Shown here piece after piece: positions 29,495-37,430 of a DNA stretch of 64,000 nt (position 1 is its first letter; each line of letters begins with the position of its first letter). A program made the translations under genes and the position numbers. The notes beneath the pieces are model-generated. The model had not been told where the DNA came from, searched no databases, and saw only the letters and a program-made list of their open reading frames with translations. Source of the stretch: Verrucomicrobiota bacterium (GTDB lineage Bacteria; Verrucomicrobiota; Verrucomicrobiia; Verrucomicrobiales; Akkermansiaceae); NCBI GenBank assembly GCA_004293445.1, contig RDYP01000001.1, positions 396,754 through 460,753 of the forward strand, in the 5' to 3' direction.

Positions 29495-30951
29495 CAAGCG
29501 ATCTGACCGACCCTTCGCCGGATGCCGACTTGGCCGACCTTGTGTCCAAGTATCTGGACAATCGTCTCGACTCGACCCAGCGCGCTCGACTGGAAGCGCG
29601 CATCCAGCAGGAACCTGCCGCCATGGACTATCTGGCGCAGCGCCTTCGCTTCGAGGCCACCCTGCGGGAGACCATCAATCCGCAACGCATGGAGGTGCTC
29701 GAAAGCCGGCGCATGATCATGGAGCCCGGTGCCGACGGACCGGAATGGTCGGTGGAGCAACAACGCTCGGTCCGCATCGGCCCGCCCGACGAATCCCTGA
29801 TGCTCGACGTCACCCCGGCGCGAAGAAAACGTAGCATCCGGCTTGCCTCCGCCGCAGCTCTACTCATCGCCCTCGCCGCTACCTGGCTCTGCTGGCCACG
29901 CCCGGAAGCAACACCCGCTCCGCCATCCATCGTCCTCCGCAATCCGGACTTCGAGGTGACCGATCTCCACCTCACGCCCCAAGGTCTTACCTCCACCGTG
30001 GTCCACTGGCAGGAAGCTTTCACCTGCGCCGAGGTCGATTTGGTCGAAATCGCGCGCGTCAGTAATGGCACTATTTTCCCCAAGTCGGGGAAAAACGTGG
30101 TTCGGCTGAAGCCCGGCGGCTACATCAATCAATTTCTCCACGACGCCGACGGCAAACCGCTCCGCGCTCGCGATGGACTCCAGGTCCGCTTGTACGGCTG
30201 GGCATGGCTCGATTCCAATGCATCAGAAACCCTCTCCGCCTCACTGCGAGTTGTCGCAAGCGGACGCCCTGACACCATCCTCTACGACGCTTGCCGAGTC
30301 TCGTTCACTCTCGACGCTCCGGGTTGGCAGCGCTTCCGCGTCGACCTGCCCATCGCCGGGGACCTGATGCGCACACCTTACTGGGTGGAGCCCCGAGTGA
30401 CCACCAAGCCGCCGCTCGATCTCACGGGGCGCGATCTTTGCCTCTCCATCGACATGGACGATACCCGCACTCCTATCTTGTTGGATGATCTCAAGATCGA
30501 GGAAGTGTCAGCCGGCGACGAGGTGCCGCCCCCGCCGGTCGCACTGGATTTGCATCACAAGAGAGCCCAGATCCGGGGGCACGCCTTGCGGGAAGGGGAC
30601 AAGGATTGCATCGGAAATTGGGAGAGCGAGCAGACGATCGTGGTCTGGAAAATCCGCGTGCACCGCCCGTGCGAGGTCGAAATTGAATGCCTCCAAGCCG
30701 CCGAGTCCCGCAGTGCGGGAAATCGCTATGATGTCGTGATCGGGAAAGAAAAAGCGAGCGGCCAAGTGATCGATACCGGGGCTTGGGACCGATTCCAGCA
30801 CGTCAAGGTCGGCAGTCTTAAGATTCCCGCCGGCGGCGAGTACGAGGTCGCCGTGGTTCCGCATCCGAAGGACAATCAAGCCGTCATGAACCTCCGCTCC
30901 CTGCGGCTCGTTGGACGCAAGCTCTCCGCAGAAATACTCGCGCCCCAATGA
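29491..30951 (+). CDS. transmembrane anti-sigma-like protein with two extracytoplasmic carbohydrate-binding-type domains
   Basis: 486 residues, starting at the ATG that overlaps the sigma factor stop. Residues 11-62 form the charged helical segment (LADLVSKYLDNRLDSTQRARL) typical of cytoplasmic anti-sigma/FecR-type N-termini in these phyla; no zinc-binding HxxxCxxC was found. One membrane helix lies at about 118-135 (LASAAALLIALAATWLCW). The outer part has two modules. Residues about 147-336 start IVLRNPDFEV and end LLDDLKIEEV, like CBM4/9-type jelly rolls. Residues about 345-486 (LDLHHKRAQIRGH ... AVMNLRSLRLVG) are homologous to the N-terminal domain of the glycosidase at 48829, to a fragment at 34700 and, more distantly, to the enzyme at 31785. 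This implies direct sensing of a glycan, by analogy with clostridial RsgI proteins. Function inferred, not shown. Confidence 0.75.
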   Translation: MTSDLTDPSPDADLADLVSKYLDNRLDSTQRARLEARIQQEPAAMDYLAQRLRFEATLRETINPQRMEVLESRRMIMEPGADGPEWSVEQQRSVRIGPPDESLMLDVTPARRKRSIRLASAAALLIALAATWLCWPRPEATPAPPSIVLRNPDFEVTDLHLTPQGLTSTVVHWQEAFTCAEVDLVEIARVSNGTIFPKSGKNVVRLKPGGYINQFLHDADGKPLRARDGLQVRLYGWAWLDSNASETLSASLRVVASGRPDTILYDACRVSFTLDAPGWQRFRVDLPIAGDLMRTPYWVEPRVTTKPPLDLTGRDLCLSIDMDDTRTPILLDDLKIEEVSAGDEVPPPPVALDLHHKRAQIRGHALREGDKDCIGNWESEQTIVVWKIRVHRPCEVEIECLQAAESRSAGNRYDVVIGKEKASGQVIDTGAWDRFQHVKVGSLKIPAGGEYEVAVVPHPKDNQAVMNLRSLRLVGRKLSAEILAPQ

Positions 30952-31052
30952 ACGGAACGCGGAAAGGCAACGAAAAGTTCATGAGTATGAGTCTCTCTAA
31001 ACATCAAATCGAAGCGAGGGCCTGCCTCGAATCTGAATCATTTCCGCTATCC

Positions 31053-31748
31053 ATGATGAAGTTCCAACTCTTCAACCCGATTTCATTCCTGTTGTTCATC
31101 GCATCGACGAGCACTCTGGTTTCTCAAGAGCCACCACGTCGAGGCATCGGTAATCCGAGTGAGCCATGGGCGTTTCGCACCGTGCTCGATACCCGGCCTC
31201 GCGTTCTTGTCGCGGCTTTCGATGATTCGCTGTGGGCGGCATGGGACACGCAGCGTTGCCGCCTGTTTCAAATCTGGAAGCCCGGAGAGCAGGGTGTGCG
31301 GCTGCAAGGTATCGTTTTCGATGGCGCACATGGTCCACAACCCATCGTCGATGGATCACGCTTGCACGAAGAGCCGGCGGAGTCGGCCTGGTTCTTGCCC
31401 GGAGAGCGGGAACCCGTCGCGGCAGCGGTGCGATATCGCGGTCATCGCACGGGAGTTCCGGGCCAAATCACTTTGACCTATCAAGTGATGCTCCCGGATG
31501 GCGAAAGCATGATCTCGATTGAGGAAACTCCCTCTTTCAAAGCGGATACCAGCCCATCCATGGCGCGCCGGTTTTCAATCAAGGGACTTCCGCAGGGACT
31601 ACAAGTCGCCCTGCAATTGGGCGGCGACACTTCGACTTGGCGCGTGGAAGGGCGCGCTGGCAAGCTGCACGATCGCGGCGATCGTCGGCACCTGGTGATC
31701 AAAGAAAATGGCGAAGTCACCCTCGTCGGCACTTGGAAGAGTCTTTGA
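31053..31748 (+). CDS. secreted protein related to the N-terminal part of PVC-type c-type cytochromes
   Basis: 231 residues from ATG 31053. A longer frame starts at 30948, where an ATG overlaps the stop of the anti-sigma-like gene, but it would put 35 polar residues before the signal peptide MMKFQLFNPISFLLFIASTS. Both starts are possible, and coupling from 30948 cannot be excluded. The mature part contains PWAFRTVLDTRPRVLVAAF, LWAAWDTQRCRLFQIWKPG and IVFDGAHGPQP, a block I associate with the region preceding the propeller in large Verrucomicrobia/Planctomycetes cytochrome c proteins. It lacks CxxCH itself. The next gene, 36 bases downstream, has the propeller and the heme site, so the two may be halves of one functional unit. 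Confidence 0.7.
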   Translation: MMKFQLFNPISFLLFIASTSTLVSQEPPRRGIGNPSEPWAFRTVLDTRPRVLVAAFDDSLWAAWDTQRCRLFQIWKPGEQGVRLQGIVFDGAHGPQPIVDGSRLHEEPAESAWFLPGEREPVAAAVRYRGHRTGVPGQITLTYQVMLPDGESMISIEETPSFKADTSPSMARRFSIKGLPQGLQVALQLGGDTSTWRVEGRAGKLHDRGDRRHLVIKENGEVTLVGTWKSL

Positions 31749-31784
31749 TCACGCCCCCCCCGGAAGAGCTTATCCACCCATTTT

Positions 31785-34694
31785 ATGCGTCACTTTTACC
31801 CCGGCTTCCTTCTCTCACTCGCATTGCAACTCGGCCATGCGCCCGCCCAAACCAACCTGTCACTTCCAGCCGCAGAAGCTCGGATTCACGGATCGGGAAA
31901 CTTGCGGGCCTATGGCTCGGACTTCGCCGCTCAGCAAGATGCCATCGTTCTGCAAGGCTGGGAACAAAGGGAGATGTTTCCTTCTTGGAACATCCATGTC
32001 GATCAACCCGGTCGTGTGCATGTCGGCCTGGTGCTCAGCAGCGGCGAGCAAACTTCAGGCTCGGAGTTTGAAGTCCACCTCGGCGACCAAGTGCTCAAAG
32101 GCCAAGTTCCCGACACGGGCAGCTGGCATGGCCGAGGTGCCTATCGATTCGTCAGCTTGGGCGAGGTCAATCTCCGGAAAGCCGGCAAGTTGACGGTGGA
32201 GGTCAAGGCCCTGACCATGCCCCATCGCGCCGTGATGAACCTCAAGGAGGTGCTTTTGCAATCGGCAAGGAACTCGAAGGCACGAGTGACCTTGGAGCCA
32301 AAACCCCGCCCTCTGCCGGAATCTCCCGGATTCGGCGCCAAGCAAGATGCCTTGCATCCATCGGTCAAGGCCACGGATCTCACGCCGCCCGACATCGCGA
32401 ATTTCCGTGTCACGGGGATGGATTGGTTGCCGGATGGTCGCATGGCCGTCTGCACCTGGGATCGCACTGGGTCGGTCTATGTGGTGGCCAATGCCGCCGA
32501 TCCGAAACACGCGAAATGGCATCGATTCGCGTGGGGGCTCAGCGAACCGCTGGGATTGACGGTGGTCGATGGCAGCATTTACGTTGCCCAGAAACAAGAG
32601 CTCACGCGCTTGGTCGATCGCGACCAAGACGGCTTTGCCGAGACTCATGAATGCGTGGCGAACTCCTGGGAGGTCACCGACAACTTCCACCAATTCACCT
32701 TTGGTCCGATCTATCGGAATGGCTCGTTCTACCTGGCGTTGGCGGTAGCGGTGAACCCCGGTGGCGCGACGACAAATCCCCAGGTCAAGGACCGCGGCAC
32801 GATCGTGCGCGTTGATCCGAAGACGGGAGCCTATGAAGTGGTTTCAGCGGGGCACCGAACTCCCAATGGGCTGGGACTCGGACCCGACGGCGAACTCTTC
32901 GTTTCGGACAATCAGGGAGATTGGCTACCGGGAAACAAGATCATCCATGTGCGGGATGGCATCTTCAACGGACATCGTTACGAACCTCTGCATCCATATG
33001 CTCGGAAAAATGAATCGTCACCGACCCTGTGGCTCTCCCAGAACGAGTTCAGCAATTCGCCGACACAGCCATGCTTGATCCCACGAGGGACCTATGCCGG
33101 GCAATTGTTCTTCGGCGACATTCACTACGGTGGCATCCAACGAGGAGCCTTGGAGAAGGTCGATGGCGAATGGCAGGGCTCCGCGCATCGCTTCACCGCG
33201 GGCTTGCGCGGTCCGGTCAATCGACTGAGCGTGGGACCCGACGGCGCGATGTGGCTCGGTCAACTCGGAGTCACCGGCAACTGGGGCGAACCCGGCAAGC
33301 AAACCCAAGGCTTGCAGCGGCTCGAATGGAACGATGCTCCTGTGTTCGATCTGCTGTCGGCCTCCGCGCGATCGAATGGATTTCTTCTTACCTTTTCCGA
33401 ACCTCTGGCTCCGGGCTATGGCTGGGATCCCAGAGCTTACTCGGCAAGCCAATGGCGCTTCGTCCCCACGGTCAACTACGGCGGACCCAAAGTGGATGAG
33501 ACACAACTCTCGATTTCCTCCGCTTCGGTCGCAGCGGACCGCCGTTCGGTCTTTTTGCAAATCGACGGACTCAAGGAAGGTCACTGCGTCATGCTGAGAG
33601 TCGCCCGTGAAATGGCCTCGGAAGCAGGTCGTGCGTTGTGGTCGGGTGATGCGCTCTACACCCTGAACCGGATTCCACGAAATCGACCTGGCCTTGTATC
33701 CGAGGCTCCGGAAACCCACGTGCGATTCGATGCGGGAGCGATGACCGAAGAACATCCCGGCGCTGCGGTGTATCGAACCTATTGCATGTCGTGCCACAGT
33801 ATCGATGGAACGAAGCTCGTCGGGCCCAGTTTGAAAAACCTGCCAGGCTCCCGACACGCGGTGATTACCGATGGGACACGACGCGAGATCGTTGCCGATG
33901 ACGAGTACTTGATCAAATCGATCACTCACCCCGAAGCGGACATTGTCGAAGGCTATCAGCCGATCATGCCCAACCTCACCGCCGCCATGCAGCCGGGACA
34001 GATGGAATCCTTGATCGGCTACATCAAATCACTGGCCGGGCCCGCGGTAGCGCCAGCGAACTCTCTGACCGATGAGGAGAAAGCTCGGGGATGGCAGCTG
34101 TTGTTCGATGGAAAGTCCCTCGCGGGTTGGGAGCGTTATGGAGCGCCGAATGAGCCCGTGGGTTGGACCGTGCAGGACGGATCGATTGCCTGGGCTGCGG
34201 GTGGTGCGGGAGATTTGGCGACGCGCGAGGAATTCGGCGACTTCGAATTGTGCTACGATTGGAAGATATCGGAGGGCGGAAACAGCGGTGTCATGTTCCG
34301 TGTCGCCGCAGGGGGCGATGCTCCTTGGCATTCGGGGATGGAAATGCAGGTGCTCGATGATGCTCGCCACAGTGATGGGAAATTGCCCACGCATCGGGCG
34401 GGTGCCGCCTATGATCTCGTCGCGCCACCCGAAGGAATCACAAAGCCGGTGGGTGAATGGAATCAGGCTCGCATTCTCTGCAAGGGAAGAAGAGTCGAGC
34501 TGCGCCTCAATGGCACCGTGACCGCATCTTTGGATCTGGCGACCGAAGAAGGGAAAGCCCTTGTTGCGGGGAGCAAGTTCAAGGAACTACCGCTTTTTGC
34601 CAGATTGGCGAAAGGGAGAATCGTGCTGCAGGATCACGGCGATCCTGTCTGGTTCCGCAACGTCAAAATCCGCCTGATGACGCATGGAGAGTAA
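31785..34694 (+). CDS. secreted c-type cytochrome fusion: CBM-like domain, beta-propeller, cytochrome c and DUF1080
   Basis: 969 residues with signal peptide MRHFYPGFLLSLALQLGHA. Residues about 25-160 are a divergent copy of the CBM6/35-like domain seen in the anti-sigma-like protein and the 48829 glycosidase (GQVPDTGSWHGRGAYRF, AVMNLKEVLL). Residues about 185-640 form a PVC-type dehydrogenase propeller (VTGMDWLPDGRMAVCTWD, GLGLGPDGELFVSDNQGDW, FGDIHYGGIQRGALEKV). A single heme site CMSCH lies at 667-671, followed by KLVGPSLKNL and a downstream IMPNLT as possible axial Met. The C-terminal 200 residues are DUF1080 (WQLLFDGKSLAGWERYG, EGGNSGVMFRV, HRAGAAYDLV). The layout fits oxidation of a sugar to a 3-keto form followed by hydrolysis in one periplasmic protein, which is a hypothesis. 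Last intact gene of the sigma operon. Confidence 0.83.
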   Translation: MRHFYPGFLLSLALQLGHAPAQTNLSLPAAEARIHGSGNLRAYGSDFAAQQDAIVLQGWEQREMFPSWNIHVDQPGRVHVGLVLSSGEQTSGSEFEVHLGDQVLKGQVPDTGSWHGRGAYRFVSLGEVNLRKAGKLTVEVKALTMPHRAVMNLKEVLLQSARNSKARVTLEPKPRPLPESPGFGAKQDALHPSVKATDLTPPDIANFRVTGMDWLPDGRMAVCTWDRTGSVYVVANAADPKHAKWHRFAWGLSEPLGLTVVDGSIYVAQKQELTRLVDRDQDGFAETHECVANSWEVTDNFHQFTFGPIYRNGSFYLALAVAVNPGGATTNPQVKDRGTIVRVDPKTGAYEVVSAGHRTPNGLGLGPDGELFVSDNQGDWLPGNKIIHVRDGIFNGHRYEPLHPYARKNESSPTLWLSQNEFSNSPTQPCLIPRGTYAGQLFFGDIHYGGIQRGALEKVDGEWQGSAHRFTAGLRGPVNRLSVGPDGAMWLGQLGVTGNWGEPGKQTQGLQRLEWNDAPVFDLLSASARSNGFLLTFSEPLAPGYGWDPRAYSASQWRFVPTVNYGGPKVDETQLSISSASVAADRRSVFLQIDGLKEGHCVMLRVAREMASEAGRALWSGDALYTLNRIPRNRPGLVSEAPETHVRFDAGAMTEEHPGAAVYRTYCMSCHSIDGTKLVGPSLKNLPGSRHAVITDGTRREIVADDEYLIKSITHPEADIVEGYQPIMPNLTAAMQPGQMESLIGYIKSLAGPAVAPANSLTDEEKARGWQLLFDGKSLAGWERYGAPNEPVGWTVQDGSIAWAAGGAGDLATREEFGDFELCYDWKISEGGNSGVMFRVAAGGDAPWHSGMEMQVLDDARHSDGKLPTHRAGAAYDLVAPPEGITKPVGEWNQARILCKGRRVELRLNGTVTASLDLATEEGKALVAGSKFKELPLFARLAKGRIVLQDHGDPVWFRNVKIRLMTHGE

Positions 34695-34699
34695 CTCTC

Positions 34700-34974
34700 T
34701 CATCCAAGCCGCCGAAGTGCAGCGCAGGCAATGGCGACGACATCGTGAGCGGCAAGGCGCAGGTCATCGGCAAGTTCGTCGTTACCGGGTCGCGGAACCG
34801 CTTTCAGCACGTCGAGCTCGACCGCCTGAAAACTTCCACCTGCGGCGAGAAGGAGGAATCGCCGTGGTATCGCATCCAAAAGACAACCGAGCCGTAATGA
34901 ACTTCCGTAGTCTGCGGCTCTCCGGGATCGATCTTTCCGCGGAGTTGCTCTTCGGCCCCCGGGAGCGCTGAGCC
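34700..34974 (+). pseudogene. frameshifted remnant of the CBM6/35-like domain
   Basis: Reading across frames recovers the domain shared by the anti-sigma-like protein and the 48829 glycosidase. The first frame gives IQAAEV, the next SAGNGDDIVSGKAQVIGKF then RNRFQHVELDRLK, and a third GGIAVVSHPKDNRAVMNF followed by RSLRLSGIDLSAELL. At least two frameshifts separate these pieces, and there is no start codon or signal peptide. It begins only a few bases after the stop of the cytochrome/DUF1080 gene. It is a decayed copy of a domain or of a gene of the 48829 type. Confidence 0.75.
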
Positions 34975-34984
34975 CCGGCTCGGG
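34961..34984. repeat. GAGCCC(C/T)(A/G)GCTC 3'-end motif, copy 1
   Basis: GGGAGCGCTGAGCCCCGGCTCGG resembles sequences at 37237 and 50798. Each lies at the 3' end of a coding or formerly coding sequence and contains a small GAGC/GCTC hairpin. Possible dispersed palindromic repeat. Confidence 0.35.
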
Positions 34985-35058
34985 CCGCAGCCATTTCCTT
35001 CGCCTCAATGCGCTCGCCGAGCTGAACACCGGTCATCCCAGACAGACTCTATTACGCA

Positions 35059-35087
35059 GGATACGTCATTCTTTGGTCCACGTATCC
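35059..35087. promoter_or_regulatory. 8-bp perfect inverted repeat upstream of the GH27 gene
   Basis: GGATACGT at 35059-35066 is repeated inverted as ACGTATCC at 35080-35087, with 13 bases between. It ends 28 bases before the ATG of the GH27 gene. It may be an operator for a dimeric regulator or an RNA hairpin in the leader. Confidence 0.4.
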
Positions 35088-35115
35088 TCGTACCGACCAG
35101 AACTCCGCCTACTTC

Positions 35116-37254
35116 ATGAAGCTTCTCCCAGCTGTCTTCCTCGCCCTCAGCCTTCTCAGCCACGCCGAGCCATCCCCGCGCCCACAGCTTCCCATCATGG
35201 GCTGGAGCAGTTGGAACCATTTCCGCATCAACATCGACGAGGTCATGATCCGCGGGCAGGCCGACGCCATGGCATCGAACGGGATGAAAGAGGCCGGCTA
35301 CAGGTTCATCAACATCGACGACGGCTTCTTCGGCGGCCGCGACGCCGATGGGAACCTTTTCAGCTACGACGGACGCTTTCCCTCCGGGATGAAGTCGCTG
35401 GCCGATCACATCCGTTCGAAAGGTCTCAAACCGGGTATCTACAGCGAGGCCGGAGCCAATACCTGCGGCTCGATCTACGACAAGGACCCACGCGGCGTGG
35501 GAGTCGGCCTTTATGGCCACGAAGAGCGCGATCTCAAGCTCATGCTCGTCGACTGGGGCTACGACTTCATCAAGGTCGATTGGTGCGGCGGACTGCGCCA
35601 GAATCTCTCCGAAGAGGAGCAATACACCAAGATCGGCGGCATCATCCGCCGCCTCAAACCAAAGGCCGTCTACAATGTCTGCCGCTGGCAATATCCGGGC
35701 GATTGGGTGAAGGGCATCGCCGATTCTTGGCGCATCTCCGGCGATATCGAGCCGACCTTTGAATCTATCATGCACATCGTGGATCTCTGCGAACCTCTCT
35801 GGGTCCACAGCGGACCCGGCGGATTCAATGACATGGACATGCTGCAAGTCGGACGCGGCATGACGGAGACCGAAGACCGCACGCACTTCGCCCTGTGGTG
35901 CATGATGAACTCACCCTTGCTGGCTGGAAACGACCTGCGCTCGATGACTCCCGCAACGCTCGCCATTCTCACTCAGCCTGAACTCATCGCGCTCAACCAA
36001 GATCCCCTCGCCTATCAGGCGCGGCGCCTCCGCGACGATGGCGACGCGGAATTGTGGGCGAAGCCGCTCGGGGCTATCGACAGCGGCGATGTCGCCGTGA
36101 CCCTGCTCAACCGCGGAAAGGACAACGCCACCATTTCATTCGCCCTGAGCGATGTGGGAATCGATGCCGCGCAGTCCTATGCCATCAGAGATCTGTGGCA
36201 GCGCAAAACCCTCACCACCCATTCCCCACAGCCTCGCCACAGCTTCACCGTTCCATCTCACGGCACCGTGGTCCTACGCATCAAGGGGAAGCCGACAAGG
36301 AAATCTCCGTACACTCGCCCCGAAGCCCTGCGCTGGGACAACGGAGCAAGGACCGGGAAATGGAACGCGAGCGACCGCAATTGGAGCGGAAGCGCGTGGC
36401 AGGATGCTCTGCTGAATGACGCCATTTTCGCAAAGCCCGACGGCGGTGTGATCGAGGTGACCGAAAACATCCAAGTCCGCAACATCACCTTCGACAGCGC
36501 CAATCACTCCTTGCGTGGCGGCACCCTGACCCTAGGCCCCAAGGGCGAGAGCCACATCACCACCCATCACGATAGCCTGATTTCCTCCACCCTCGCCGGA
36601 GGACTGCTCCGCAAGGACGGCAATGCCACGCTAACCCTCAGCGGCGAGAATCGACACGAGGGCGGAACGGTCATCGAGAATGGCACACTTGCAGTGCACT
36701 CCGTCGCCGAAGGAGGAAACCTCGGCAGCTCATGGTTGTCCATCGACCGCAATGCCACCCTCCGCTTTCTCGGTCATGGCTCGGAGTCCACCCATCGCGA
36801 GATCTGGATCAACAACCTCCCCGGCACCCGAAGTTTCGACGTGGTTCATGCCGACGCATCGCTCACCTTGGGCAGCGGGCGTGGCGCGATCACCCGACCC
36901 ATCCGCAAGACCGGTGCGGGAGCTCTCGTGCTCGACCGCAGTCTCTCCGGCGAGGCCTCGGTGACCGTCGATGGCGGCGTGCTCACCCTCACCGCACCGA
37001 ACTCCTACACGGGCAACACCACGGTAAGGCAGGGGCGGCTTGTGCTAACCCAGCCCGGCCTGGCCGACTCGGCCGCGATCAGCATCTCCACCAAAGGGAA
37101 GATGACACTCGATTTCAGGGGCGAGGACCATGTGGCCAAAGTCATCCTCGGTGACACCGCTCATACCGCTCCCGGACGATACGATGCCGGAAAATTCCCC
37201 GGATTTTTCGACGGCCCAGGCAGTGTGGTGATTCCGGAGAACACCGAGCCCTAG
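35116..37254 (+). CDS. secreted GH27 alpha-galactosidase fused to PATR beta-strand repeats
   Basis: 712 residues with signal peptide MKLLPAVFLALSLLSHAEP. Residues about 22-390 are a GH27 clan-D TIM barrel plus C-terminal beta domain: LPIMGWSSWNHFR, YRFINIDDGFF, then IKVDWCGG with the nucleophile Asp155, RISGDIEP with the acid/base Asp210, and GGFNDMDML. The enzyme removes terminal alpha-galactose, or possibly alpha-N-acetylgalactosamine or beta-L-arabinopyranose, from glycans. Residues about 400-712 are PATR repeats (WDNGARTGKW, HEGGTVIENGTLAV, SYTGNTTVRQGRLVL), as in passenger beta-helices. There is no translocator barrel and no PEP-CTERM. Fusion of a GH27 enzyme to such repeats is unusual and may hold it on the surface or on polymer. 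Strong assignment for the enzyme part. Confidence 0.88.
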   Translation: MKLLPAVFLALSLLSHAEPSPRPQLPIMGWSSWNHFRINIDEVMIRGQADAMASNGMKEAGYRFINIDDGFFGGRDADGNLFSYDGRFPSGMKSLADHIRSKGLKPGIYSEAGANTCGSIYDKDPRGVGVGLYGHEERDLKLMLVDWGYDFIKVDWCGGLRQNLSEEEQYTKIGGIIRRLKPKAVYNVCRWQYPGDWVKGIADSWRISGDIEPTFESIMHIVDLCEPLWVHSGPGGFNDMDMLQVGRGMTETEDRTHFALWCMMNSPLLAGNDLRSMTPATLAILTQPELIALNQDPLAYQARRLRDDGDAELWAKPLGAIDSGDVAVTLLNRGKDNATISFALSDVGIDAAQSYAIRDLWQRKTLTTHSPQPRHSFTVPSHGTVVLRIKGKPTRKSPYTRPEALRWDNGARTGKWNASDRNWSGSAWQDALLNDAIFAKPDGGVIEVTENIQVRNITFDSANHSLRGGTLTLGPKGESHITTHHDSLISSTLAGGLLRKDGNATLTLSGENRHEGGTVIENGTLAVHSVAEGGNLGSSWLSIDRNATLRFLGHGSESTHREIWINNLPGTRSFDVVHADASLTLGSGRGAITRPIRKTGAGALVLDRSLSGEASVTVDGGVLTLTAPNSYTGNTTVRQGRLVLTQPGLADSAAISISTKGKMTLDFRGEDHVAKVILGDTAHTAPGRYDAGKFPGFFDGPGSVVIPENTEP

Positions 37255-37260
37255 CTCGAC
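37237..37260. repeat. GAGCCC(C/T)(A/G)GCTC 3'-end motif, copy 2
   Basis: GAGAACACCGAGCCCTAGCTCG overlaps the TAG stop of the GH27 gene and resembles copies at 34961 and 50798. Confidence 0.3.
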
Positions 37261-37430
37261 GCAGCTTACCCACCCATCGCTGGAAACCTTGCCCATCAAA
37301 ACATCCTGCGATATGACCTTTGGCAGGTAAGCATCGTCCTCCGACCCGTGCTCGGATCTCTGGCACAAGCACGCAGCCGTCTCTGAAAGTCCGACCGCAC
37401 CGAAGCAACAAAGCTGCCGACACTCACACC

